NCBI GenBank assembly: GCA_027013815.1
Contig: JALWFY010000057.1
Coordinates: 1-50,640 of the forward strand
Length of the DNA stretch: 50,640 nt
Reading direction: 5' to 3'
DNA from: Desulfohalobiaceae bacterium
Lineage (GTDB): Bacteria; Desulfobacterota; Desulfovibrionia; Desulfovibrionales; Desulfothermaceae
Shown here: piece after piece, positions 26,752-34,319 of the stretch
How positions within the stretch are numbered: position 1 is the stretch's first letter
How the letters are laid out: each line of letters begins with the position of its first letter
Position numbers and translations under genes: made by a program
Notes under the pieces: model-generated
What the model was told of the DNA's origin: nothing
Database searches by the model: none
What the model saw: only the letters and a program-made list of their open reading frames with translations

Positions 26752-27627
26752 ATGGAAATTACATGCCCAAAATGTGGTTTTACAAGGAACATCCCAGATG
26801 AAAAAATACCTCCAAGGGCTCAAATAGCAACATGTCCAAAATGCTCTCATAGATTCAAATTTAGAGACCTCGAAGATAAAGCAGGCAGTGAGACCAATAT
26901 AAAAAAAGAATATATGTCTGATAAAGAATCTAAAGACCTGTGGAGCAGTTTAGAAGAACTCACCAATCATGATACAAGTGATGATGAACCAGAGGGTAGT
27001 TTTTCAAATAAAACCCAAGAGGTCAAACCCATGCAAGTCCCATGGGAAAGTCTTGAAAAGCACGGTTTTTTTGCTGGATTCTTTGAAACTATAAAACAGG
27101 TATGTATAAATCCTAAGACATTTTTTGAAAACATGCCTATCAAGGGGGGATTAGTTAGACCCCTTATTTTCTATCTCTTGATATCTGAGTTATACACTGC
27201 CTTTAGATTGATCTGGCAATTAATAGGAATCAATTTCCCTGTTGAATCAGGACAGGTCCCCTTAACAGGATTGGGATTACATGGAATAGAGTCATTGGTT
27301 TTACTTATCTTATATCCTGTATTTCTAACAATAATCCTGTTCATTGGGGCAGGGATAAATCATTTATGTCTACTAATAGTTAAGGATGGATCCAGGGGAT
27401 TCAATGGGACTTTTAAGGTCCTTTGTTATTCATCAGCCCCTATGATCATGAGTATCTTCCCTCTCCTTGGGCCAATCATTGGACTTATATGGTCAGGGGT
27501 GTGCAACTTTCTCGGTTATAAATATGTACATAGGACCTCCTCTATAAAAATTGTCATCGCCATGATGCTGCCCTTAATTGCCTTGTTATGTATTGGAATA
27601 TTATTTAAAGGTGCAGTGCATGTTTAA
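26752..27627 (+). CDS. Zinc-ribbon and Yip1-domain membrane protein
   Basis: A 291-aa protein. Residues 1-37 form a four-cysteine zinc ribbon of the MJ0042 type (CPKCGF, then ATCPKCSHRFKF). A polar acidic linker (about 40-105) follows. The C-terminal Yip1-like domain has about five membrane helices (starting FYLLISELYTAFRL, ending IVIAMMLPLIALLCIGILF). The function is unknown; similar proteins in Desulfovibrionales have zinc-ribbon plus Yip1 layouts. The ribosome site AAGGA is present. The next gene overlaps its end by eight bases, so the two are translated together. Confidence 0.8.
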   Translation: MEITCPKCGFTRNIPDEKIPPRAQIATCPKCSHRFKFRDLEDKAGSETNIKKEYMSDKESKDLWSSLEELTNHDTSDDEPEGSFSNKTQEVKPMQVPWESLEKHGFFAGFFETIKQVCINPKTFFENMPIKGGLVRPLIFYLLISELYTAFRLIWQLIGINFPVESGQVPLTGLGLHGIESLVLLILYPVFLTIILFIGAGINHLCLLIVKDGSRGFNGTFKVLCYSSAPMIMSIFPLLGPIIGLIWSGVCNFLGYKYVHRTSSIKIVIAMMLPLIALLCIGILFKGAVHV

Positions 27628-27952
27628 GTTCAAAATATTAGCAAAGATATTTAAGAAAAAAGACAAAAAAATAGAAGAGCTATCCTGTGAGCAGTTCAAA
27701 AAACTGAGCCAGGATATCAAAGAACTTGCAAACTTGATTGGCAAGATATGGGCAGAAAATATGGAATTTCAAATAAAGATTAAAAGAATAAAAAAAGAGA
27801 TGGAACAATTAGATAAGATATTAGAACAGAAGTCATTTTCCTTTTTATCACATGAAAAAAAATTAGAATTAAAAAAAAGCCTTTTAATCTCCAAAAAAGA
27901 ACTACTAAAGTGCATTCAAGAAGCCCCTTGTCCCACTAAGAGGATGCAATAA
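27620..27952 (+). CDS. Small coiled-coil protein
   Basis: A 110-aa protein rich in K, E, L and I, with no membrane segment. Residues about 15-100 are predicted by eye to be helical coiled coil (EFQIKIKRIKKEMEQLDKIL). The start was set at the ATG 27620, with AAAGGTG before it, rather than an in-frame ATG at 27578 inside the upstream gene. It overlaps the zinc-ribbon gene by eight bases and is followed one base later by the lipoprotein gene. The three genes therefore look like one unit. No family recognised. Confidence 0.65.
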   Translation: MFKFKILAKIFKKKDKKIEELSCEQFKKLSQDIKELANLIGKIWAENMEFQIKIKRIKKEMEQLDKILEQKSFSFLSHEKKLELKKSLLISKKELLKCIQEAPCPTKRMQ

Positions 27953-27953
27953 A

Positions 27954-28610
27954 GTGAGCAAAAATATCCTATTATATTCCCTCTTATACAGTCTCTTATT
28001 CTTGACCTCATGTGTAACAAAAAACATAGAAATCGACTATTCACATATAACGATGTCCAAGTCTGCACCTATAATAAGAGGTGTTCCAAATTACATTATT
28101 TATCCATTAACATATCCCCAAAGTCTGCCTTCTGCTTATATGGTCCCCTTTAAAATAAATTCTAACTTTGACAATAAAAAATTTCTGGAATTAGAACTAA
28201 CAAAGATATTATATAATAATTGGTTAAAAAATAGGGTCTTCCCAAAATTTATCATGTCAGAGCAACCAATTGACAATTTAGACAAAGCGATTTTAATGGC
28301 AAAAAAAACAAAATGCGATCTACTTATCTATCCTCAAATCTCTTATCTTATGTTTGGTGGGAAGACTTCTACTACAAGAGTTGCCATAAAAATAGATATA
28401 TATGATACAGAGAAAGGACTACTTATCTGGTCTATAACCCATGCTGGGGAAATTAAACCAATGACAGAAAAAGATTATATTTTTTGGAAAATAAGGCCCA
28501 ACATGTCTCCTTTTCCAGAGGCAGTAATAATAGATGCATTGTCAACCGATATCTATCCCCCAATTAAGAGATGGGTAAGGGGGGAGGTACCCATCTTTTT
28601 AAACAAATAA
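27954..28610 (+). CDS. Hypothetical lipoprotein
   Basis: A 218-aa protein starting at GTG, with AGAGGA upstream. The signal peptide ends in a lipobox (LLFLTSC, cysteine at about residue 19), so it should be lipidated. The mature part has a mixed alpha/beta look with CDLLIYPQISYLMFGG and TTRVAIKIDIYDTEKGLLIWS. The latter resembles the strand patterns of small outer-membrane lipoproteins that bind or process ligands, but I cannot name the family. It is third in the zinc-ribbon unit and 61 bases upstream of ahbC. Confidence 0.7.
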   Translation: MSKNILLYSLLYSLLFLTSCVTKNIEIDYSHITMSKSAPIIRGVPNYIIYPLTYPQSLPSAYMVPFKINSNFDNKKFLELELTKILYNNWLKNRVFPKFIMSEQPIDNLDKAILMAKKTKCDLLIYPQISYLMFGGKTSTTRVAIKIDIYDTEKGLLIWSITHAGEIKPMTEKDYIFWKIRPNMSPFPEAVIIDALSTDIYPPIKRWVRGEVPIFLNK

Positions 28611-28671
28611 AAAATGACTATCCTACGAATAAGTTAACTATCTACAATATAATTAAAAGGAGTAAGGTTTC

Positions 28672-29853
28672 ATGATAGGAATTTCAAAACTCTATTGTTC
28701 AAATATTGAGCCATCTGACCCAATAAGATATGGAAGAAAGTCCAGCGAACTCCCGTCCCATCTACTTCAATTCTCAAAGGACAAAAAGCCTGTTATTGTA
28801 TGGAACATAACAAAAAGGTGCAACCTAAATTGTATCCATTGTTATGCACAAGCAGTCTCCCACACAAAGGATCAAATATCTACACAAACCGCCAAGGATA
28901 TCTTAAAAGATCTATCTGAATTTGGGGTCCCAGTAGTCCTTTTTTCTGGAGGAGAACCCCTTATGAGAAATGACCTAATAGAACTTGCAAGTTATGCAGT
29001 TGAAAATGGTATGAGGGCAGTTATTTCTACTAATGGAACCCTTATAACCAGGGACAAGGCCAGGGAACTAAAGGAAGTGGGCCTATCCTATGTGGGAATT
29101 TCCATTGATGGTACAGAAAAAATACATGATCATTTTAGGAGACACAAAGGAGCCTTTAAACTGGCCATGCAGGGAGTTGAAAACTGTCAAATGGAAGGTC
29201 TCAAAGTAGGACTTAGATTCACTATAAATAAATCTAATTACATGACAATACCAGAAATTTTTGAGTTGATTGAACAAAGATCAATCCCCAGGATTTGCTT
29301 TTATCACCTAGTATATAGTGGGAGGGGATCTGAATTAATAGAACAAGACCTCTCCCGTGATCAGACTAGAGAGGTATTGGACTTAATTTTAAACAAGACA
29401 AAGGAGTTATTTGACAGGGGATTAAAAACAGAGGTCCTAACAGTAGATAACCATGCCGATGGACCATACATCTATTTAAAGCTATTAAAACAAGATCCCA
29501 AAAGGGCAGAGGAGGTAATGGAACTGCTAAAATTCAATGAAGGCAATAATTCAGGCCGTGGTATTGGATGTATTTCCTGGGATGGGGAAGTATATGCTGA
29601 TCAATTTTGGCGCAATCACTCTTTTGGAAATGTATTAAAAAGACCCTTTTCCAAGATATGGGATGACCCTGAAATAGGGCTCTTACAAAAATTAAAGGAC
29701 AAAAAAAAATATGTGAAAGGCAGGTGTGCTAAGTGTAGATTCCTAAATATATGCGGAGGAAATTTTAGGGCACGAGCAGAAGCGGTTTATGGAGACATTT
29801 GGGCCCCTGACCCTGCATGTTATTTAACAGACCAGGAAATTGGCATAAAATAA
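28672..29853 (+). CDS. ahbC: 12,18-didecarboxysiroheme deacetylase (AhbC)
   Basis: A 393-aa radical SAM enzyme of the alternative heme pathway. It removes the two acetate side chains of didecarboxysiroheme to give iron-coproporphyrin III. The opening MIGISKLYCSNIEPSD and the radical-SAM cluster motif C50-x3-C54-x2-C57 (RCNLNCIHCYA) are characteristic. A C-terminal auxiliary-cluster region has several cysteines (GRCAKCRFLNICGG). A strong AGGAG site precedes the ATG. It leads a run of heme genes with hemB 16 bases later. The layout agrees with Desulfovibrio heme clusters. Confidence 0.93.
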   Translation: MIGISKLYCSNIEPSDPIRYGRKSSELPSHLLQFSKDKKPVIVWNITKRCNLNCIHCYAQAVSHTKDQISTQTAKDILKDLSEFGVPVVLFSGGEPLMRNDLIELASYAVENGMRAVISTNGTLITRDKARELKEVGLSYVGISIDGTEKIHDHFRRHKGAFKLAMQGVENCQMEGLKVGLRFTINKSNYMTIPEIFELIEQRSIPRICFYHLVYSGRGSELIEQDLSRDQTREVLDLILNKTKELFDRGLKTEVLTVDNHADGPYIYLKLLKQDPKRAEEVMELLKFNEGNNSGRGIGCISWDGEVYADQFWRNHSFGNVLKRPFSKIWDDPEIGLLQKLKDKKKYVKGRCAKCRFLNICGGNFRARAEAVYGDIWAPDPACYLTDQEIGIK

Positions 29854-29869
29854 TCTTTAGGAGGGAAAA

Positions 29870-30838
29870 ATGTTCTACAGGGGAAGACGACTCAGGACCA
29901 CCTCAAATCTAAGGGATATGGTGAGAGAGACCCATATAAATCCAGAAGACCTTATTCAACCATATTTCGTGGTTGAAACCAATGACCCAGGATATAAAAA
30001 AGAGATCCCTTCTATGCCTGGACAATTTCAAAGGGGCATCAAATCCCTTTTAAATAGGCTTGAAAAAATCTATCCCCTTGGATTAAGAGCTATAATCCTG
30101 TTTGGTATCCCTAAACAAAAAGACGAGAAGGCTTCTTCTGCATATGATGAAAATGGAATTATTCAACAATGTATAAAAAGAATAAAGGATAAATTCCCAG
30201 ACCTTATTGTAATTACTGATGTATGTCTTTGTGAATACATGTCACATGGGCACTGTGGTATAGTAAAAAATGGATATGTGCAAAATGATCCAACCTTAGA
30301 ATTACTTGCTAAAACAGCCTTGTCCCATGTAAAGGCAGGATGTGATATGGTTGCACCATCTGATATGATGGATGGTAGGATAAAGATAATCAGACAGGCC
30401 TTGGACCAAAATGGATTTAAAAATACCCCTATAATGTCCTATGCAGTTAAATATGCTTCTAGTTTTTATGGACCATTTAGAGAGGCCGCAGAAAGTGCCC
30501 CTAAATTTGGAGACAGACGATCTTATCAAATGGACCCAGCAAATAAGAAAGAGGCCATTAGGGAAGCAAGGGCAGATATAGAGGAAGGGGCAGATATTAT
30601 TATGGTAAAGCCTGCCCTTGCATACCTTGATATAATATCTACTATAAGCAAAAATTTTCCATATCCAATAGCCGCATATCAGGTAAGTGGAGAATATTCT
30701 CAAATAAAGGCAGCAGCAAAGATGGGATGGATTGATCACGACATGGTAATGATGGAGAGTTTAATAGGAATAAAAAGGGCTGGAGCAGATTTGATATTAT
30801 CTTATTTTACAGAAGAAATCTTGAAAAAAAGGTCATAA
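29870..30838 (+). CDS. hemB: Delta-aminolevulinic acid dehydratase (porphobilinogen synthase)
   Basis: A 322-aa enzyme joining two 5-aminolevulinate molecules to porphobilinogen, the first common step to siroheme and heme. Zinc-type cysteines are present at 119, 121 and 129 (DVCLCEYMSHGHCG). The two active-site lysines are Lys194 (YAVKYASSFYGP) and Lys247 (IIMVKPALAYLD). The length is normal. A strong AGGAGGG site precedes the ATG. It sits between ahbC and ahbD, one base from the latter. Confidence 0.96.
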   Translation: MFYRGRRLRTTSNLRDMVRETHINPEDLIQPYFVVETNDPGYKKEIPSMPGQFQRGIKSLLNRLEKIYPLGLRAIILFGIPKQKDEKASSAYDENGIIQQCIKRIKDKFPDLIVITDVCLCEYMSHGHCGIVKNGYVQNDPTLELLAKTALSHVKAGCDMVAPSDMMDGRIKIIRQALDQNGFKNTPIMSYAVKYASSFYGPFREAAESAPKFGDRRSYQMDPANKKEAIREARADIEEGADIIMVKPALAYLDIISTISKNFPYPIAAYQVSGEYSQIKAAAKMGWIDHDMVMMESLIGIKRAGADLILSYFTEEILKKRS

Positions 30839-30839
30839 T

Positions 30840-31901
30840 ATGGACATATTACAACCAAATCTCCGATTAGTTGCCTGGGAAGTTACAAATGCATGCAATC
30901 TTGCTTGTAAACATTGTAGGGCAGAGGCGAATACAAACCCTTCCCCAGATGAACTTTCTACAGAGGAAGGTAAAAAATTCCTGGACTCCATTGCTAAAGT
31001 TGGGAGCCCTATAGTTATCTTTACAGGGGGTGAGCCCTTACTTAGAAAAGATATATTTGAACTAATAGATCATGCAAATAATGTTGGGCTAAAACCTGTT
31101 TTATCTCCAAATGGCACCTTAATTACTGACCAAGTAGCCAAGGAAATCAAACGATTGAACGTACAAAGAGTGTCATTGTCCATTGATGGACCAGATGCAA
31201 AATCCCACAATAATTTTAGGGGCGTTCCAAGGGCATTTGAGAGGACAATAAATGGAATTGAATTATTAAAAAAATACAATATTCCTTTTCAAATAAATAC
31301 TACTGTTACTAGATCTAATCTATCCCATTTTAAAAATATTTTTGACCTAGTAAAAGAACTTGGAGCCGTTGCTTGGCACATTTTTTTATTGGTGCCCACT
31401 GGAAGGGCAGATGAGATTAGGGAAGAGATAATATCTGCTCAAGAATATGAGGAAGTCTTAAACTGGTTTTACGACTTTAGAAAAAAAACATCCATCCACT
31501 TAAAGGCCACCTGTGCACCACATTATTACAGGATAATGAGGCAAAGGGCCAAAGAAGAAGGCATTAAGGTAGATTATAATACCTTTGGATTAGATGCATA
31601 TACTAGGGGCTGTCTTGGAGGAATTGGTTTTTGTTTTGTATCCTACAAGGGAATAGTCCAACCGTGTGGGTATCTGAAATTAAACTGTGGTAATGTGAGA
31701 CAAACTAGCTTCAAGACCATATGGGAGTCATCAGAGATATTTTTAAAACTCAGGGACAGAAGATCATATATTGGGAAATGTGGTGTGTGTGAATACTTTA
31801 TGGTCTGTGGAGGGTGTAGGGCAAGGGCATATACCATGCTCGGTGATTATCTGAAAGAAGAACCTCTTTGTTCATATAAACCAAAAAGACTCGGTAAATA
31901 A
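30840..31901 (+). CDS. ahbD: Heme b synthase (AhbD)
   Basis: A 353-aa radical SAM enzyme that oxidatively decarboxylates the two propionates of iron-coproporphyrin III to give heme b. The cluster motif is C19-x3-C23-x2-C26 (ACNLACKHCRAEA), after the typical opening LRLVAWEVT. The C-terminal SPASM-like region has KCGVCEYFMVCGGCRARAY. It starts one base after the hemB stop (AAAGG upstream), so translation is probably coupled. It is followed after ten bases by the AhbA/AhbB-type gene. Confidence 0.93.
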   Translation: MDILQPNLRLVAWEVTNACNLACKHCRAEANTNPSPDELSTEEGKKFLDSIAKVGSPIVIFTGGEPLLRKDIFELIDHANNVGLKPVLSPNGTLITDQVAKEIKRLNVQRVSLSIDGPDAKSHNNFRGVPRAFERTINGIELLKKYNIPFQINTTVTRSNLSHFKNIFDLVKELGAVAWHIFLLVPTGRADEIREEIISAQEYEEVLNWFYDFRKKTSIHLKATCAPHYYRIMRQRAKEEGIKVDYNTFGLDAYTRGCLGGIGFCFVSYKGIVQPCGYLKLNCGNVRQTSFKTIWESSEIFLKLRDRRSYIGKCGVCEYFMVCGGCRARAYTMLGDYLKEEPLCSYKPKRLGK

Positions 31902-31911
31902 AGGTACTAAA

Positions 31912-32361
31912 ATGGACAATATTGACAAACAAATACTGGATATAATTCAATCTGAATATCCTATAGTAAGTAGGCCCTATTATGAAATAGGAAAAAAACT
32001 TAAACTCACAGAATCAGAGGTACTTGCAAGGATAAGAAAATTAAAAGGGCTAGGGATCATTAGGAGAATAGGTGCAAACTTCCAGTCTAGAAAACTTGGA
32101 TGGAAGTCTACCCTGTGTTGTGCAAGGGTCCCTAAAGATAAGTTAGAATCCTTTGTCAAAATAGTAAATAAATATCCAGGGGTCACTCATAATTATTTAA
32201 GGAACCATGAATTCAATGTATGGTTTACTTATATAGCCCCTTCTTGGGAAAAAATAGAAAATGATCTTCTAGCTATTGAGAAGGAAACATCCATAAAAAT
32301 AATCAGCCTACCTGCAACAAAGATGTTAAAGGTAAAGGTAGACTTTAGGATGAACCATTAA
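31912..32361 (+). CDS. Siroheme decarboxylase subunit (AhbA/AhbB, NirD-like family)
   Basis: A 149-aa protein with an AsnC/Lrp-like layout: a winged helix N-terminus (ALTES-like SEVLARIRKLKGLGIIRRIGA) and a ferredoxin-like C-terminal domain (GVTHNYLRNHEFNVWFTYIAP). Siroheme decarboxylase is built from two such related subunits, AhbA and AhbB, and removes two carboxylates from siroheme. Only one subunit gene is in the window. I could not decide which it is. The unrecognised 159-aa protein at 26057 is not its partner by sequence. A DNA-binding regulator is an alternative reading, but the context and residues favour the enzyme. Confidence 0.82.
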   Translation: MDNIDKQILDIIQSEYPIVSRPYYEIGKKLKLTESEVLARIRKLKGLGIIRRIGANFQSRKLGWKSTLCCARVPKDKLESFVKIVNKYPGVTHNYLRNHEFNVWFTYIAPSWEKIENDLLAIEKETSIKIISLPATKMLKVKVDFRMNH

Positions 32362-32398
32362 AAATGGCAGGCCTAAAGTTTAGTCCTGCCATTTTTTT
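32359..32398. terminator. Bidirectional terminator between heme genes and qmo operon
   Basis: A stem of about 11-12 bp (AAAATGGCAGG with CCTGCCATTTT) and a 13-base loop, with A-tract on one side and T-tract on the other. It lies between the convergent AhbA/AhbB-type gene and the qmoD-like gene and serves both strands. Confidence 0.9.
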
Positions 32399-32417
32399 AT
32401 TTTATATTCAAAATATA

Positions 32418-33080
32418 CTAGAATCCAAATTCACCATCTGAAATATCACCACCAAATCCAAACTCTGGAGCAGGTTCAGAAGACTTGGCCTCAGTTGTCT
32501 CACCAGCACCCTCAGATGGCGCAGCACCACCTTCACCTGACACAGTGACTACCCCGTGCTTTTTCACCTCTTCGATCTTGACAAGGAGATCATCTACCTT
32601 TTTAATATACTCATCTACTTTAGATGCTGAGGCAATTATCTTTTTCTCGCCTTCATTTTTCATCTGTGCCTCATAGTCAGCAACTTTAGATTCAAGGGCA
32701 GCTATCTTTTTCTTGTTTTCTTCTATAATACCCTCATATTCAGCAATTTTTGCCTTTTGTTCCTCTATAGTCTGTTTGTACTCTGCAATCTTATCAAAAA
32801 GATAGTTTACTTCCTCCTGGACATCTGCGGGAAGGGATAATATAGAGACATTCTCTCCAAGCTCCCTTACTTCTTCCTTTCCAAGCCTTGCAAGTTCAGG
32901 ATGTTGTTCATATATCCATGCCTTTGACATAGCTGAGGCAAATGGAGCTAGTTCTTTATCCACCTGCTTCTGAGTCACAAAACTCAAGAGTTCCAAAACA
33001 TCCTGGTTGTAATTTCCTGCCTTGCCCCTCAAATAAGACACAAATGTCTGCATGGGGAAAACTTTACGAGCTTCTGCCAT
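32418..33080 (-). CDS. qmoD: QmoD-like coiled-coil protein
   Basis: A 220-aa cytoplasmic protein. The N-terminal 85 residues are globular (KVFPMQTFVSYLRGKAGNYNQD). Residues about 88-170 form a long charged coiled coil (EYKQTIEEQKAKIAEYEGII). The acidic glycine/serine-rich tail ends FGFGGDISDGEFGF. Its place directly after qmoC matches DVU0851 of Desulfovibrio vulgaris, called QmoD, which is needed with QmoABC for sulfate respiration. The assignment rests mainly on that synteny. An AGGAGG-type site upstream and the strong terminator after it mark it as the last gene of the qmo unit. Confidence 0.75.
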   Translation of the reverse strand: MAEARKVFPMQTFVSYLRGKAGNYNQDVLELLSFVTQKQVDKELAPFASAMSKAWIYEQHPELARLGKEEVRELGENVSILSLPADVQEEVNYLFDKIAEYKQTIEEQKAKIAEYEGIIEENKKKIAALESKVADYEAQMKNEGEKKIIASASKVDEYIKKVDDLLVKIEEVKKHGVVTVSGEGGAAPSEGAGETTEAKSSEPAPEFGFGGDISDGEFGF

Positions 33081-33095
33081 GACAGCCTCCTTAAT

Positions 33096-34307
33096 TTATA
33101 TAACAAAAAGTTTATTTTTCTGTTCATCCACCTCAGTGGACACCCTTCCAATCATCCTTGCATAGGCAAGGGCAAATACCCTATATACTAAATGCCCTAA
33201 CTTTGACCAGGGCAAATAAGCTATTAACATAAATACTGAAATCAAGTGGATATAATATACTGGATATGCTAGACCTGCAATAGAGGCCCACCTCAAGATC
33301 TCACTCAAAATACCACTTAATGCAATCACCCAGATAAGACCTAGCAAATACCAATCATAATAAGAGGATGCATCCTTCCCTGTATCGTTTAATCTCCTCT
33401 TTGTGAGATAAACCAAACCAACCACAAGGAGAATTGCTCCAACATTGGCCAATAACTTTATTGGATTGTAAATTGGCATTGGATATTTCATATGGAGAAA
33501 TGGAAGAACTTTTCCACCCCAGTGAGTAAATGCCACTACTCCAGTAACTATAAAAAGGGCCAAAAAGCCATAAAATAACATCAAGTGTCCCTTAAACTTG
33601 GCTTCATCTGATTCCTCTTCCCCACAGTCCTTAAACTTTTTATGGGTGAGGACTTCGTCCTTTATAACATCATATAGGGCATGCCAGATGGTCTTTGGCC
33701 TTTCATAACCAACCACAAAGGTCTTTGGTTGGCTATCAAATACCTGTTTTAACTTCATGATTCCCTTATAAAAGGAATAGATAATAAATAGCGTTGCCAG
33801 ACCAAAAATAGGATCAATGGTATAATCTCCAGGAAATAAGAGAGAATAATCTATCTTCCCATTTTCTAATGGAAATGGAGTGCCGTGAATACTCCCTGTA
33901 ATAAACCAAATTATTAAATAAATTATTGCTGGAATAGCTATTAACTTAGGAAGATGTTTTATAGAACTCATCCATCTACCTAAAAATGAGGGGCCAACTA
34001 AACTCCTATATGCCATATTTCTCAGGGCTGCCATGAGCTCTCCTGGCTTGGCTCCCCTTGGACACATCTCAGAGCACTGTCCACATTTATGACATAACCA
34101 CATATCAATATCATTCACCAGTTTATCCTTAAGTCCCCATTGGGCCCATATCATTTCCTTTCTAGGAAAAGATTTGTCCATAGGAGATAGAGGACAAACA
34201 ACACTACAGGTGGCACATTGATAACACTTCTTTAGATTCTCCCCACCTATTTGTTGAATTTCCTTAATAAAATCAATATCAGGTTTTACACGACTTACCA
34301 TGGTCAT
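33096..34307 (-). CDS. qmoC: Quinone-interacting membrane-bound oxidoreductase subunit QmoC
   Basis: A 403-aa protein that fuses an HdrC-like ferredoxin part and a membrane part. Two 4Fe-4S motifs are seen: C28, C31, C34, C38 and C72, C75, C78, C82 (each closing with CP). About six transmembrane helices follow, of the cytochrome b type, with histidines that could bind heme b. It passes electrons between menaquinone and the QmoA/B flavoproteins towards APS reductase. The start ATG is preceded by GGAGGT. It lies 12 bases after qmoB. The product of the neighbouring heme pathway would supply its heme. Confidence 0.94.
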   Translation of the reverse strand: MTMVSRVKPDIDFIKEIQQIGGENLKKCYQCATCSVVCPLSPMDKSFPRKEMIWAQWGLKDKLVNDIDMWLCHKCGQCSEMCPRGAKPGELMAALRNMAYRSLVGPSFLGRWMSSIKHLPKLIAIPAIIYLIIWFITGSIHGTPFPLENGKIDYSLLFPGDYTIDPIFGLATLFIIYSFYKGIMKLKQVFDSQPKTFVVGYERPKTIWHALYDVIKDEVLTHKKFKDCGEEESDEAKFKGHLMLFYGFLALFIVTGVVAFTHWGGKVLPFLHMKYPMPIYNPIKLLANVGAILLVVGLVYLTKRRLNDTGKDASSYYDWYLLGLIWVIALSGILSEILRWASIAGLAYPVYYIHLISVFMLIAYLPWSKLGHLVYRVFALAYARMIGRVSTEVDEQKNKLFVI

Positions 34308-34319
34308 AATTACCTCCTA

